NCBI GenBank assembly: GCA_903861195.1
Contig: CAIOTJ010000605.1
Span: 1 to 48,131 of the forward strand
Length of the DNA: 48,131 nucleotides
From: an uncultured Planctomycetaceae bacterium
GTDB lineage: Bacteria; Planctomycetota; Planctomycetia; Planctomycetales; Planctomycetaceae
Direction of reading: 5' to 3'
Positions 26,343 through 35,337 of this stretch are shown in pieces; the first letter of the stretch is position 1; each line of letters begins with the position of its first letter. The translations under genes and the position numbers were made by a program. The notes beneath the pieces were generated by a model. The model saw only the letters and a list, made by a program, of their open reading frames with translations. It was not told the origin of the DNA and made no database searches.

Positions 26343-27272
26343 GTGGAGTGGTCCGGGGTGGGGGCGCATGGGGGCTGGCACCCCGAAGACCGGGTGCTGC
26401 TGACCGGTGGTTCGGGCCGACTTGGTCCGTACCTCGTGCGGGAGTTGCGACGTAGCCCCGTCGTGCTGCAGGTCTGGGATGGACCAACCGCATCGGTTCC
26501 CAGCTCACCGGGTGCGGTGCCGGTTGACCTGGCGGATCCCGCGGCGGTGGTCCGTGCCTGGCAAGTGGCCCGCCCCACGGTGGTCATTCACGCGGCGGCG
26601 TTGGCGACCGTGGATGTCTGCCTGAAGGATCCCGCCCGGGCCGAGGCGATCAATGTGACGGCGACGCGCCACTTGGCGCGTCTCGCCCTTCACATGGGTG
26701 CCCACCTCGCAATCACTTCAACTGATATGGTGTTTGATGGAACGCGGGCACCCTATGCGGTCGACGCCGCGCCCCAGCCACTCTCGGCCTACGGTGGCAG
26801 CAAGGCGGCGGGCGAGCGGGCGGCACTCGAGACGGGGCCCTGTTCGGTCATTCGTCTCGCGCTGTTGTATGGTCCGCGACTGGGAACCCGCCCGTCGTTT
26901 TTCGACACCCAGTTGGCCGCCCTGCGGTCGGGCGGACCGCGCATGGGGCTGTTCACCGACGAGTGGCGCACCCCGATCGACTACGCGACTGCCGCACGCG
27001 GGGTGATCGACCTCGCCTCCCTGCGCGCGACTGGAATCTGGCACGTGGGTGGCCCCGAACGGCTGTCACGGTGGGAACTGGGGAGTCGCTTGGCCGATCA
27101 CCTGGGGATTGACCATCCGCCGTTCGATCCTGTTTCGCGGCTGTCGATTCCTGCCCCCGAGCCCCGCCCCGCCGACCTGTCACTCGACTCACACGCCTGG
27201 CGCGAGCTGTGTCCCCATTCCCCCTGGCCGACTCTGGCCGAGGTTCTCGCACGCGATCTGCCCCAGTCTTAG
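26343..27272 (+). CDS. RmlD-like sugar-nucleotide reductase (dTDP-4-dehydrorhamnose reductase family)
   Basis: A 309-residue SDR-fold protein starting at GTG 26343, two bases after the previous stop. The NAD(P)-binding motif is LLTGGSGRLGPYLVRELR (about 19-36). The RmlD pattern continues with PTVVIHAAALATVDVCLKDP, EAINVTATRHLARLALHMGA, ITSTDMVFDGTRAPYAVDA and the catalytic Tyr-Lys in SAYGGSKAAGERAA. RmlD reduces dTDP-4-keto-L-rhamnose; no rmlA, B or C gene is nearby, so another sugar or a broader 'sugar nucleotide-binding protein' role is possible. The tight spacing to the epimerase gene indicates one operon for glycan precursor synthesis. Confidence 0.83.
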   Translation: MEWSGVGAHGGWHPEDRVLLTGGSGRLGPYLVRELRRSPVVLQVWDGPTASVPSSPGAVPVDLADPAAVVRAWQVARPTVVIHAAALATVDVCLKDPARAEAINVTATRHLARLALHMGAHLAITSTDMVFDGTRAPYAVDAAPQPLSAYGGSKAAGERAALETGPCSVIRLALLYGPRLGTRPSFFDTQLAALRSGGPRMGLFTDEWRTPIDYATAARGVIDLASLRATGIWHVGGPERLSRWELGSRLADHLGIDHPPFDPVSRLSIPAPEPRPADLSLDSHAWRELCPHSPWPTLAEVLARDLPQS

Positions 27273-27375
27273 GGGTTGACCACCAGGCCGGGGCGGTGGA
27301 CAGAAAATTGCAGCAACCGGCGACGGAAATTCCATCGAGTGGGGGGGCTTTCGGGCCTTGGCCGCCACGCGGAGT

Positions 27376-27807
27376 TTATGGCGGCTCGACATAGCGGCCC
27401 GCCCGGGGATCGCCGGGATCGACCTGCCACCGGGGGTTGAAATTCGGCGGCAGCGGAGAGGCCTTCACGAAAATCTGTCGTGGAGCAGGATCGAAGTACT
27501 TGTACAGGGCGGGGCAGAGCCAGCCTTCCAGGTCCTGTCCCCCCACCAGGCCCCGGTACCAGTTGCCCGCCATCGGATCGCGGGGGTTCTCGGCCCGCAT
27601 CCAGACCAGTTCCACATCGTGAGGCCGGGGCCGCGAGTCAAAATCGAGCTGAAAACCCCCCTCCGCCTGCGGAATTCTCAACTGCTGCACCAGGCGGGTG
27701 AGCATTTCGCTCATCCCCAGCACAAACGGCTCGGCCTTCAGGCCCGCCTGTTCATCATCGAAGACCCAGCAGCCGCTGGAAGGGTCGAGGTAAGGGTAGA
27801 TGGTCAT
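27376..27807 (-). CDS. small conserved protein of unknown function (possibly DUF6717)
   Basis: A 143-residue soluble protein without signal peptide. The visible motifs are an N-terminal MTIYPYLDPSSGCWVFDDEQ, then EPFVLGMSEMLTRLV, GGFQLDFDSRPRPHDVELVW and NWYRGLVGGQDLEGWLCPAL. Many conserved-looking aromatic residues suggest a compact enzyme-like or binding fold. I recall a planctomycete/cyanobacterial family (DUF6717) of this appearance, but the match is from memory. ATG 27807 is taken as start because the upstream frame shows no homology-like sequence. It is convergent with the RmlD-like gene and divergent from the secreted hydrolase gene. No function proposed. Confidence 0.62.
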   Translation of the reverse strand: MTIYPYLDPSSGCWVFDDEQAGLKAEPFVLGMSEMLTRLVQQLRIPQAEGGFQLDFDSRPRPHDVELVWMRAENPRDPMAGNWYRGLVGGQDLEGWLCPALYKYFDPAPRQIFVKASPLPPNFNPRWQVDPGDPRAGRYVEPP

Positions 27808-28077
27808 CGCAACGGCTTCCCGGAGAGAGACTGGTCCAAGGTCATCTCTGGGTTGTACCGCGGCGTCGACCATTGCGCCAGAGCCCGGGGGCCGAGATTG
27901 GTCCATGCGGTGGAAAGCTGGTGATTCGCGAGACGGGCCACAGCGATGAAGGAATCGGAATCCGTTGATAGAATCCGCCGCAGTGCCCCCGGGTCCAGCG
28001 GCTCGCATCGTTCGCGCGGCCGGGATGACCAGATGGGGGCGGGACGCCGGCTGTTCTTCCCTGCCACCGATTGCCCC

Positions 28078-30267
28078 ATGCCCAAGCCGCTCGTTGCCCT
28101 GCTGTTGCAGCTGATTTGTGTCGTTCCGCTGAGTGCGGCGGACCTTCCCCGGGCTCTGCCTGCGGGAACACTTCCGCAGGATACGCGCCTGCAACCTCCC
28201 AAAGACCTCAACGGGTATTTTCCGTTTCAGCCCCCCAAGTCTGCGCAGGAATGGGAGCAGCGGGCCGACTTCGTGCGACGGCGGGTGCTGGTGTCGCAGG
28301 GCTTGTGGCCCCTGCCGACCCGTTCGCCGCTCAATCCGGTCATTCACGGCAGGATCGAGACGGAGGACTACACGGTCGAGAAGGCGTTCTTCGAGAGTGT
28401 TCCCGGATTATTCGTGACGGGCAACCTCTACCGACCGAAACATGTGACCGGGGCTGTCCCGGCCGTGCTGTTCGCCCATGGTCACTGGCAGGACGCCCGG
28501 CTTTCGGAAGAGACTGAGGACAACCTGCGCAAAGAAATTGCCGCGGGGGCCGAGCGGTTCGAAAAGGGGGGCCGCAGTCGCTTCCAGTCGATGTGCGTGC
28601 AGCTGGCCCGCATGGGCTGCGTGGTCTGGCAATGGGACATGCTGAGCGACTCCGATTCCAAGCAGATCTCGCGCGAAATCGTGCACACGTTTGGCAAGCA
28701 GCGGCCCGAGATGAATACCGTGGAGAACTGGGGGCTCTACAGCCCGCAGGCCGAGGCCAACCTGCAGAGCGTGATGGGGCTGCAGACCTGGAACGCGGTG
28801 AGGTCGCTGGATTTCGTTCTGGGCTTGCCCGAGGTCGATCCGAAACGGATCGCCATCACCGGGGCCAGCGGCGGAGGCACGCAGACAATGCTGCTGGCGG
28901 CGATCGATCCGCGAGTGGCGCTGTCGTTTCCCGCGGTGATGGTCAGCACGGCCATGCAGGGAGGTTGCACCTGTGAGAACTCGTCGCTCTTGCGCATTGG
29001 AACGGGGAACGTCGAGTTCGCCGCCCTGTTTGCCCCCAAGCCCCAGGGCATGACCACCGCCGACGACTGGACGAAAGAAATGGCCACCAAGGGCTTCCCC
29101 GAGCTGAAGCAGCTCTACGCCACCCTCGGGGCTCCTGACAATGTGATGCTGCACCGCGGCGAACACTTTCCGCACAACTACAACGCGGTGGCCCGGGCCG
29201 GGTTCTACGCCTGGTTGAACCGGCACTTCAAGCTGGGCCTGAAAGACCCGGTCATTGAACGCGATTTTGATCCGCTGCCTCGCGAACAGTTGACCGTCTG
29301 GGACGCGCAGCATCCGGCTCCCAAGACGAATGACGCCGACCTCGAACGCCGCTTGCTGCGCTGGCTGAACGACGATGCCGCCCACCAACTGCAGGAGAGC
29401 GCCACGGCACTGGGCCCACTGCGGAAAACGGTGGGAGCCGCACTCGAAGTTGTGCTGGGCCGCACCTTCAGCGGCGGTGGCCAGATCGAGTGGGATCTGA
29501 AACAGAAGCAGTCCCGCGACGCTTGGGTCGAAATGACAGGTTTGCTGCGAAACAAGACGTACGCCGAGGAAGTTCCCGTCACCTTCCTGTACCCCAAGAC
29601 CTGGAACCAGAAGGTGGTGGTCTGGCTGACGGGTGAGGGCAAGAGCGGTTTGTGGAAGGCCGACGGAACCCTGAAACCCGAAGTCCAGAGCCTGGTGTCG
29701 GCCGGCACCACGGTGGTGGGAGCCGACCTGCTGTACCAGGGGGAATTCCTGTTGGATGGCAAGCCGTTGCAGCAGACCCGCACGGTGGCGAACCCCCGCG
29801 AGGCGGCTGCGTACACGTTGGGCTATAACCCGTCGCTGTTCGCCCAGCGAGTCCACGATGTGTTGACCATCGTCCGGTTCCTGCGAACCAGCGATGTCGA
29901 CGGTCACCCGAAGCCCTCGCAGGTGGCGGTCGCAGGCCTGGGGGCCGCCGGTCCCATCGCGTCGGCGGCCTGGTCGGTGGCCCAGGACTCGATCGATCGA
30001 CTGGCGGTCGACACGCAGGGCTTCCGGTTCGGCCAACTGCTCGACTACCGCGATCCGCGGTTCCTGCCCGGAGGGGCGAAGTATCTCGACCTCCCGGGAA
30101 TGCTGGCGGTCGGGGGCCGCAATCCCCTGTGGCTGGCGGGTGAAACCGCCGTCCCAGCGGTGATCAAGCAGATTTATGACCAGTCGAGCAACCTGCGGGG
30201 AGTCGAACTGCACCAGGGCCCCCCAGCCGAAATCGAAGCCGCCGCCGCCCGCTGGCTGCTGAAATGA
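28078..30267 (+). CDS. secreted acetylxylan-esterase-like protein with tandem alpha/beta hydrolase domains
   Basis: A 729-residue protein with an N-terminal signal peptide (LVALLLQLICVVPLSAA, cut near residue 20). The first alpha/beta hydrolase domain (about 60-400) has the HGHWQDARLSEE loop after VPAVLFA, the nucleophile elbow ITGASGGGTQTM (Ser264) and the typical basic planctomycete segment CVVWQWDMLSDSDSK. A probable catalytic His is in HRGEHFPHNYNAVAR. The second half (about 480-729) repeats the fold: VVVWLTGEGKSG, then GADLLYQGEF, and an elbow-like VAVAGLGAAGPIAS in which the nucleophile Ser is missing. The second domain is therefore probably non-catalytic. Likely esterase on polysaccharide acyl groups, but the substrate is not shown. 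ATG 28078 chosen because of the signal peptide. Confidence 0.8.
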   Translation: MPKPLVALLLQLICVVPLSAADLPRALPAGTLPQDTRLQPPKDLNGYFPFQPPKSAQEWEQRADFVRRRVLVSQGLWPLPTRSPLNPVIHGRIETEDYTVEKAFFESVPGLFVTGNLYRPKHVTGAVPAVLFAHGHWQDARLSEETEDNLRKEIAAGAERFEKGGRSRFQSMCVQLARMGCVVWQWDMLSDSDSKQISREIVHTFGKQRPEMNTVENWGLYSPQAEANLQSVMGLQTWNAVRSLDFVLGLPEVDPKRIAITGASGGGTQTMLLAAIDPRVALSFPAVMVSTAMQGGCTCENSSLLRIGTGNVEFAALFAPKPQGMTTADDWTKEMATKGFPELKQLYATLGAPDNVMLHRGEHFPHNYNAVARAGFYAWLNRHFKLGLKDPVIERDFDPLPREQLTVWDAQHPAPKTNDADLERRLLRWLNDDAAHQLQESATALGPLRKTVGAALEVVLGRTFSGGGQIEWDLKQKQSRDAWVEMTGLLRNKTYAEEVPVTFLYPKTWNQKVVVWLTGEGKSGLWKADGTLKPEVQSLVSAGTTVVGADLLYQGEFLLDGKPLQQTRTVANPREAAAYTLGYNPSLFAQRVHDVLTIVRFLRTSDVDGHPKPSQVAVAGLGAAGPIASAAWSVAQDSIDRLAVDTQGFRFGQLLDYRDPRFLPGGAKYLDLPGMLAVGGRNPLWLAGETAVPAVIKQIYDQSSNLRGVELHQGPPAEIEAAAARWLLK

Positions 30268-30316
30268 AACTGGGGGACGGGGTCATTCCTCCCTCCCGCG
30301 CCCGTGATTCCTCCGG

Positions 30317-30360
30317 CGGCCCCCGTCGTCTTGACTGCAAGCGACAGGGGCCGTCGTTGT
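30317..30360 (+). terminator. probable intrinsic terminator after the secreted hydrolase gene
   Basis: A long imperfect inverted repeat, CGGCCCCCGTCG (30317-30328) against CGACAGGGGCCG (30342-30353), is extended inward by CTTG/CAAG with a one-base bulge and a 4-base loop ACTG. TCGTTGTTT follows. It lies 50 bases after the stop and before coaX. Confidence 0.65.
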
Positions 30361-30413
30361 TTGCGGTGGTGGGTGGGTTGCGGCGGACGCATCTGCTTTC
30401 AAAAATGTGCCCA

Positions 30414-31226
30414 ATGCCTGCTCAACTGCTGCTGACTGTCGATGTGGGGAACACCCGTGCGAAACTCGGTTTGTTCGATTTGGCCTCGTGGACGCCGGGA
30501 GTCGCGCTGCCTCCCTGCGTCTCCACCCAGGCGCTGATGCTGGCCCAACCCTTTGATCTCAAGGGGGTGGCCGAACAGTTTGGCGCGACGTGCGGGCGAG
30601 TGGTGCAGACCGCCGTGGCAGGGGTCAATCCACCGGGGATCGACCGGCTCCTGGCAGGATGGCCCACAGCCTGGCCCCGGCCCCGGCGGGTCTCGTCGTT
30701 CACCCAGGTGCCTCTGGAGGTCGATGTCGAAACCCCCGAAAGGGTGGGGATCGACCGCCTGCTGGGCGCGGTGGCCGCGAACCGCCTGCGTGCTACCGGG
30801 CAGGGGGCGATCATCGTCGACTCGGGGACCGCCACCACCGTCAATCTGTTGACCGCCACCGGCCGGTTCGCCGGGGGAGCCATTCTGCCCGGGCTGGCCC
30901 TCGGTGGGCTGGCCCTCAACCACTACACCGCCATGCTGCCACACGTTCCCGCCAGCGAATTGGTGGAGGGCGAGGTGGAACCGGTGGGGAAAAACACCTG
31001 GGATGCGATCCGCAGTGGTGTGCTCTACGGCCAGGTGGGGGCCGTTCGGGAACTGACACGTCTCTTTACGGAACAGATGCCCGAGGCCCGCGTTCCCCCG
31101 CTCTGTCTGATTACCGGCGGTGCCGGGTCCCTGTTGGCCCGCTACCTCGGGACTCCCTTCCGCTTCGAACGCCATCTGCCGCTGTATGGCCTCGCGGCGA
31201 CCGTCTGGAACAATCCCCCCGCCTGA
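30414..31226 (+). CDS. coaX: type III pantothenate kinase (CoaX)
   Basis: About 270 residues, the usual CoaX length. It phosphorylates pantothenate in the first step of coenzyme A synthesis, is insensitive to CoA feedback and needs a monovalent cation. The nucleotide-binding motif TVDVGNTRAKLGLFD stands at the N-terminus. The pantothenate site is in RVGIDRLLGAVAANRLR. The catalytic region is IIVDSGTATTVNLLTATGRF followed by AGGAILPGLALGGLALNHYT. ASELVEGE and ITGGAGSLLARYL complete the fold. ATG 30414 (MPAQLLLTVD) or the in-frame ATG 30405 may be used; both follow a frame with no homology. A lone gene, separated from its neighbours by a terminator and a short gap. Confidence 0.9.
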   Translation: MPAQLLLTVDVGNTRAKLGLFDLASWTPGVALPPCVSTQALMLAQPFDLKGVAEQFGATCGRVVQTAVAGVNPPGIDRLLAGWPTAWPRPRRVSSFTQVPLEVDVETPERVGIDRLLGAVAANRLRATGQGAIIVDSGTATTVNLLTATGRFAGGAILPGLALGGLALNHYTAMLPHVPASELVEGEVEPVGKNTWDAIRSGVLYGQVGAVRELTRLFTEQMPEARVPPLCLITGGAGSLLARYLGTPFRFERHLPLYGLAATVWNNPPA

Positions 31227-31297
31227 TTCGGCCGATGGTTGGGAATCTGGTCCCGTTCCCGGCCGGTTGCTCCTCGTTGGACCATCGGGTGCTGCCC

Positions 31298-32299
31298 ATG
31301 TCTTCCGCCGCCGATGTCGTGGTTGGTTCCGGGGAATTTCGTTACCGCGTTGTTCCTGGGTGGCCCCAACTCCCCGTGGGATGGTCGTTCTACGAGGTGG
31401 CGGGGGTGGCGGTCGATTCCCGCGATCGGGTGTTCGTCTTCAGCCGCAGTGAACATCCCGTCTGCATTTTTGAGAGTGACGGCACCTTCGTCGGCTCGTG
31501 GGGCGAGGGGTTGCTGACCCACCCGCACGGGATCACCATCGCTCCAGACGACACGGTCTGGTGCACCGACGATTGGAATCACAGCGTGCGGCAGTTCACT
31601 CCCGAGGGACAACTGCTGCAGACCCTGGGAACCCCGGGCGTTCCCTCGCACACGGGCATCGATGGCCTCGATTACCGCTCGATCCGCCAGGCGGCTGGAC
31701 CGTTCAACCTGCCCACCAACGTGGCCCGCGCTCCCGATGGGTCGCTATACATTTCCGATGGCTACGGAAACTGCCGGGTCCACAAGTTTGACGCGCAGGG
31801 ACGACTGCTGTTCTCGTGGGGCACTCCCGGCCACGCCCCGGGGGAGTTCAATTTGCCCCATGGCATCGCCATCGATACCGATGGGTTGGTCTATGTGGCC
31901 GATCGGGAAAACAGCCGTGTGCAGCTCTTCACCCCCGAGGGAACGTACCTCCGCGAATGGACGGCCACCGCCCGGCCGATGCAGGTGCGGTTTGACAATC
32001 AGGGGTTGGCCTGGGTGTGTGACCTGGGTTGGCGGGCGGGCAAGTTTCCCTGGCAGACGCCGCCGACCGATCCCCCCGAGGGAGCCCATGTGCGGGCCTT
32101 CGACCGGGCGGGAAGGCTGGTGACCAAATTTGGCGGCAGTGATGATCCCTGCACCCCGGGGCAGTTTTTCGCCCCGCACGATCTGGCCCTCGACTCGCGG
32201 GGCAACATTTACGTGGGAGAAGTGGTGCAGTCGGCCGGCGGGAACCGGGGATTGGTCGACCCCTCCTGCCATACCCTGCAGAAGTTCGAACGCCTGTAG
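31298..32299 (+). CDS. NHL-repeat propeller resembling peptidyl-alpha-hydroxyglycine alpha-amidating lyase (PAL)
   Basis: A 333-residue six-bladed NHL propeller without visible signal peptide. Blade by blade it shows the motifs of the eukaryotic PAL domain: THPHGITIAPDDTVWCTDDW (His77), PTNVARAPDGSLYISDGYGN (Tyr156), FNLPHGIAIDTDGLVYVADR followed by ENSRVQLF (His188), and APHDLALDSRGNIYVGE (His294). In rat PAL three His ligate zinc and a Tyr in a DGYCNSR-type loop is catalytic, so this protein may keep a working centre. PAL cleaves alpha-hydroxyglycine peptides to an amide and glyoxylate, after a copper monooxygenase (PHM); no PHM is nearby. It could equally be a lactonase-like NHL protein. 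ATG 31298 is the first start after coaX. Confidence 0.78.
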   Translation: MSSAADVVVGSGEFRYRVVPGWPQLPVGWSFYEVAGVAVDSRDRVFVFSRSEHPVCIFESDGTFVGSWGEGLLTHPHGITIAPDDTVWCTDDWNHSVRQFTPEGQLLQTLGTPGVPSHTGIDGLDYRSIRQAAGPFNLPTNVARAPDGSLYISDGYGNCRVHKFDAQGRLLFSWGTPGHAPGEFNLPHGIAIDTDGLVYVADRENSRVQLFTPEGTYLREWTATARPMQVRFDNQGLAWVCDLGWRAGKFPWQTPPTDPPEGAHVRAFDRAGRLVTKFGGSDDPCTPGQFFAPHDLALDSRGNIYVGEVVQSAGGNRGLVDPSCHTLQKFERL

Positions 32300-32308
32300 G
32301 GGCCCGAT

Positions 32309-33214
32309 TCACCGGGGGGGCGAGACGTCGCCACCGGGGGAGCACGAACGGGATGCCCCGACCGATTCACCCTGGGCCTGCAGGATCGGGGCGACGCATT
32401 CGCTCACAAACAGCCTGTTCGTGCAGCCAAAGTGTCCTCCGCCATGCCCCCGACCCGCATCGCGCCAGGTCCAGCGGCGTTCATGCAGCCCCGACCAGGA
32501 ACCTGCTGACGGGTGGGTGGACGCAAAGCCCCACGCTCCGGCGCACACCGTGTGGACTCCATCAAGCGAGCGGCAGACCAGGGTTCCCAGGGTGACGAAG
32601 AACCAATCCCCCACCGCCGAGAAATTCCAGAGACCCCGATCGAGGCGGGTGAGGGCCCGCGTCAGGTCGTGTGACCGCGACACGGCCGCGTTCAGCAGGA
32701 TCGCCGTGGTGACCCGCACCGATGCGGGGAGCGCTTCGAGCACCAGCACAACCATGGCCCCGCCCCCCGAATGGCCGATCAGGTGAATGGGGGCCTGCGG
32801 GTGCTGCTGTTGCTGCTGGACGATGCGATCGGCAATGCGGCGGGCCTCGCGCTGGTGGCGGCGACGATCCCAGAGGTGCCACAGCCCCAACGCCGGATGT
32901 CCGCTGGTCCAGTCGTCGATTTCGATCGCCCCGGGAACGCCGGCATCGACCAGTCCAAACACCACATCGTGGTTCAGCAGGCTTTCCCCCTCGATACCCG
33001 GCAGGATCAGGGTCAGACCGTCGGCCCGGCGCGTTTCATGCCGATAGGGAGCGACCCGGAAGCGGCAGAGTTTTCCCAATGGATGCAGGGGGACCGAGAG
33101 CAGCGAACCCAGCGCGGTCTTCCACCGTCGCCACCCGGAGCGGTGTGATGCGGGACGGGGCCCCGGCGTTGAAGACGCAGTGCGACTGGCCGGGATGTTC
33201 AAGAGGTCTGGCAT
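32309..33214 (-). CDS. alpha/beta hydrolase of unknown substrate
   Basis: A 301-residue protein. After an Arg/Ser-rich N-terminus, LTLILPGIEGESLLNHDVVF (about 67-86) opens an alpha/beta hydrolase fold. The GHSGGGAMVVLVLEALPA nucleophile elbow (about 145-162) supplies a Ser, and residues DWFFVTLGTLVCR and HERRWTWRDAGRGHGGGHFG near the end could give the acid and catalytic His. No lid domain is obvious and no signal peptide is seen. ATG 33214 is preferred; the frame continues to an ATG at 33253. The gene is convergent with the NHL gene nine bases away. Lipase/esterase or a carboxylesterase-like role are possible; the evidence does not decide. Confidence 0.7.
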   Translation of the reverse strand: MPDLLNIPASRTASSTPGPRPASHRSGWRRWKTALGSLLSVPLHPLGKLCRFRVAPYRHETRRADGLTLILPGIEGESLLNHDVVFGLVDAGVPGAIEIDDWTSGHPALGLWHLWDRRRHQREARRIADRIVQQQQQHPQAPIHLIGHSGGGAMVVLVLEALPASVRVTTAILLNAAVSRSHDLTRALTRLDRGLWNFSAVGDWFFVTLGTLVCRSLDGVHTVCAGAWGFASTHPSAGSWSGLHERRWTWRDAGRGHGGGHFGCTNRLFVSECVAPILQAQGESVGASRSCSPGGDVSPPR

Positions 33215-33378
33215 CTCACGACGCCCACGAAGAGGGGCAAAAGACTGGCACACAACATGCGCCGGTCAGGCAATGGGCAGCGTTTCCACTCCGCAGATTG
33301 TAGTCGTCTCGGCAGTGGGCAATCTCGGCAGAATTGACGCTCGGAAACAGGCTGCATTATGGTTCACGATCAGCCCAC
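33215..33378. other. 164-base gap with no gene
   Basis: Between the minus-strand hydrolase and the decayed ABC ATPase fragment. I see no gene, repeat or hairpin. It would have held the missing 5' part of the ATPase gene if the fragment is a remnant of a complete copy. Confidence 0.4.
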
Positions 33379-33558
33379 TTGATCGATGAGCTGTGCCGGC
33401 AGGGACTCGCGGTGATTGTGACGTCGAGCGAACTGCCGGAACTGCTGACCCTGTCGGATCGCATTTACGTGCTGTGTGAAGGGCGAGTGACCGGGCACTT
33501 TCCCTCGACGAGGCGACCGAGCAGAAAATCATGGAGGCGGCCACAACCCGCCAGGGGA
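33379..33558 (+). pseudogene. decayed C-terminal fragment of a sugar ABC transporter ATPase (RbsA/XylG/MglA type)
   Basis: In one frame [20 protein letters not shown], then [21 protein letters not shown], is the end of the second ATPase domain of a ribose/xylose/galactose-type importer, including the H-loop-like SSELPELL motif. After GHF the homology jumps one frame and continues as [15 protein letters not shown], the normal C-terminus. A base has been lost near 33500. Nothing upstream of 33379 encodes the Walker motifs, so the 5' nine-tenths of the gene are gone. The intergenic stretch up to 33790 shows a run of ten Cs near 33580 but no other gene. No permease or binding-protein gene for ribose is present here. 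Confidence 0.75.
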
Positions 33559-33790
33559 GCGACCGCGGTCCCGGAGGATCCCCCCCCCCGCCACGACACG
33601 GCCGTTCCCTCCTGAGCACCGGCCCGTGAGCACCGGCCCGCCGCCACCCCGCCCCGGGTGTCGACTCACCTCGGGACGACGACTGGGAACAAGCGAATTG
33701 GCGCGGTTATAATCGGGAGAGTCCTGCCGACCGGTTTGGCCGGGCCGGCCGCACGTGTTTCTCCCGCCCTCCTGCGAGGTTGTTGTTTCC

Positions 33791-34708
33791 ATGTCGACCC
33801 TGCTTCCCCGTCGTCAGTTTCTCACCCAGTCGGCCCTGCTCGCCGCCGGTGCGGCTCTGGCTCCCGTGACGTTCGCCGCCGAAGAGAAGCCCCTCTTCGA
33901 CATCTCGCTGGCCGAGTGGTCGCTGCATAAGACCTTGTTTGGCGGCAAGCTCGACAATCTCGACTTCGCCAAGACCGCCAAGGAACAGTTCGGCATCCAT
34001 GCCGTCGAGTTCGTCAACCAGTTCTTCAAGGACAAGGCGAAGAACGCCGAGTACCTGGCCGACTTGAAGAAGCGGGCGGGAGACCTTGGAGTCAAGCTGC
34101 TGCTGATCATGATCGACGGAGAGGGGGCTCTGGGAGACGCCAGCCTGGCGAAGAGGAACCAGGCGGTCGAGAACCATTTCAAGTGGGTCGAGGCGGCCAA
34201 GGCTCTGGGATGCCATTCCATTCGGGTCAACGCCGCCTCGGGGGGCTCGTATGAGGATCAGGTGCACCATGCCGCCGACGGTCTGCGGGCCCTCACCGAG
34301 TTCGCCGCCCCGCACGAGATCAACGTGATTGTCGAAAACCACGGTGGCCTCAGCTCGAATGGCGAGTGGCTGGCCTCGGTCATCAAAAAGGTGGACCACA
34401 AGCGTTGCGGGACCCTGCCCGATTTTGGCAACTTCAACCTGGGTGACGGCAAGCAGTACGACCGCTACAAGGGAGTCACCGAATTGATGCCCTTCGCCAA
34501 GGCGGTCAGCGCCAAGTCGCACGACTTCAACGAAGCCGGCGATGAGATTCACACCGACTACCGCAAGATGATGAAGATCGTGCTCGACCACGGGTACCAC
34601 GGCCACGTCGGGATCGAGTACGAGGGAGGCAAGATTGGTGAGGCCGAAGGAATTCTGGCCACCAAGAAGCTGCTCGAGAAAGTGCGGACTGAATTGGCCA
34701 AGAAGTGA
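33791..34708 (+). CDS. Tat-exported sugar phosphate isomerase/epimerase-like TIM barrel protein
   Basis: A 305-residue protein that begins with a twin-arginine signal, [20 protein letters not shown], cut near APVTFA|AEE. The rest is an AP endonuclease 2/xylose isomerase-type TIM barrel: [74 protein letters not shown] with conserved Glu and His, [25 protein letters not shown] and HVGIEYEGG. The Glu, His, Asp and Glu positions fit the divalent-metal site of the family. The substrate is unknown; exported members in planctomycetes are linked to sugar or inositol catabolism. ATG 33791 has GCGAGG upstream. A secreted 175-residue protein follows. Confidence 0.85.
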   Translation: MSTLLPRRQFLTQSALLAAGAALAPVTFAAEEKPLFDISLAEWSLHKTLFGGKLDNLDFAKTAKEQFGIHAVEFVNQFFKDKAKNAEYLADLKKRAGDLGVKLLLIMIDGEGALGDASLAKRNQAVENHFKWVEAAKALGCHSIRVNAASGGSYEDQVHHAADGLRALTEFAAPHEINVIVENHGGLSSNGEWLASVIKKVDHKRCGTLPDFGNFNLGDGKQYDRYKGVTELMPFAKAVSAKSHDFNEAGDEIHTDYRKMMKIVLDHGYHGHVGIEYEGGKIGEAEGILATKKLLEKVRTELAKK

Positions 34709-34809
34709 GGAACGCGGTTCCCGAGAACTTGAGCTCCCCCTCCCCCCTTCCCGATGCTGGGACGGGGGGAGGAACGCCCTGTGTCCCCGTGCTTTGGAGA
34801 GGTGCATCG

Positions 34810-35337
34810 ATGCGCGTCTGGTTCTGTTGCCTGGTGTTGGGATTGTGGGCCTCGCTGGCGTCGGGGGCCGAGCCTGTGTTGGACGAACATCTGCGCCCCT
34901 TCGCCCCTCTGGTGGGGAAGACCTGGCGCGGTGAGTTCAAAAACTCGACACCCGAGAAACCGCTGTTCGACACGATGCGGTGGGAGATGGCCCTGAAAGG
35001 CAAGGCGATTCGCACCCGCCATGCCCTGAACGACGGCGTCTACGGCGGCGAGACCCTCATTCTCTGGGATCCGGCCAAAAAACAGATCGTGTCGTTTTAC
35101 TTCACGACGGCCGGATTTCGGACCGAGGCTGCCTTCGAGATCAAGGAAGGCAAGTTCCACTCGACCGAGATGGTTCATGGCTTGCCCGGGGGGGTGACCG
35201 AGGTGAGCGCCGTCAGCGAATTGAAGGATGGCAAATTTCACGTGAAGTCACGCCGCAAGGTGAACGACGTGTGGGTCGACGGGCATGAGGTGACCTATCG
35301 CGAAGTCGCCGGGGATACGCCAATTCCGGTTGATTGA
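34810..35337 (+). CDS. secreted protein of unknown function
   Basis: A 175-residue protein with a clean signal peptide (FCCLVLGLWASLASGA, cut near residue 19). The mature part has DEHLRPFAPLVGKTWRGEFK and several beta-strand-rich segments (LILWDPAKKQIVSFYFTTAG, HSTEMVHGLPGGVTEVSAVS, KVNDVWVDGHEVTYREV). The opening 'LxPLxGxTWxG' and barrel-like strands resemble DUF1579-type lipocalin-like proteins, but I do not recognise a named family. ATG 34810 has GGAGAGG eight bases upstream, a good ribosome site. It lies 101 bases after the TIM-barrel gene on the same strand, so they may be co-expressed. Confidence 0.6.
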   Translation: MRVWFCCLVLGLWASLASGAEPVLDEHLRPFAPLVGKTWRGEFKNSTPEKPLFDTMRWEMALKGKAIRTRHALNDGVYGGETLILWDPAKKQIVSFYFTTAGFRTEAAFEIKEGKFHSTEMVHGLPGGVTEVSAVSELKDGKFHVKSRRKVNDVWVDGHEVTYREVAGDTPIPVD

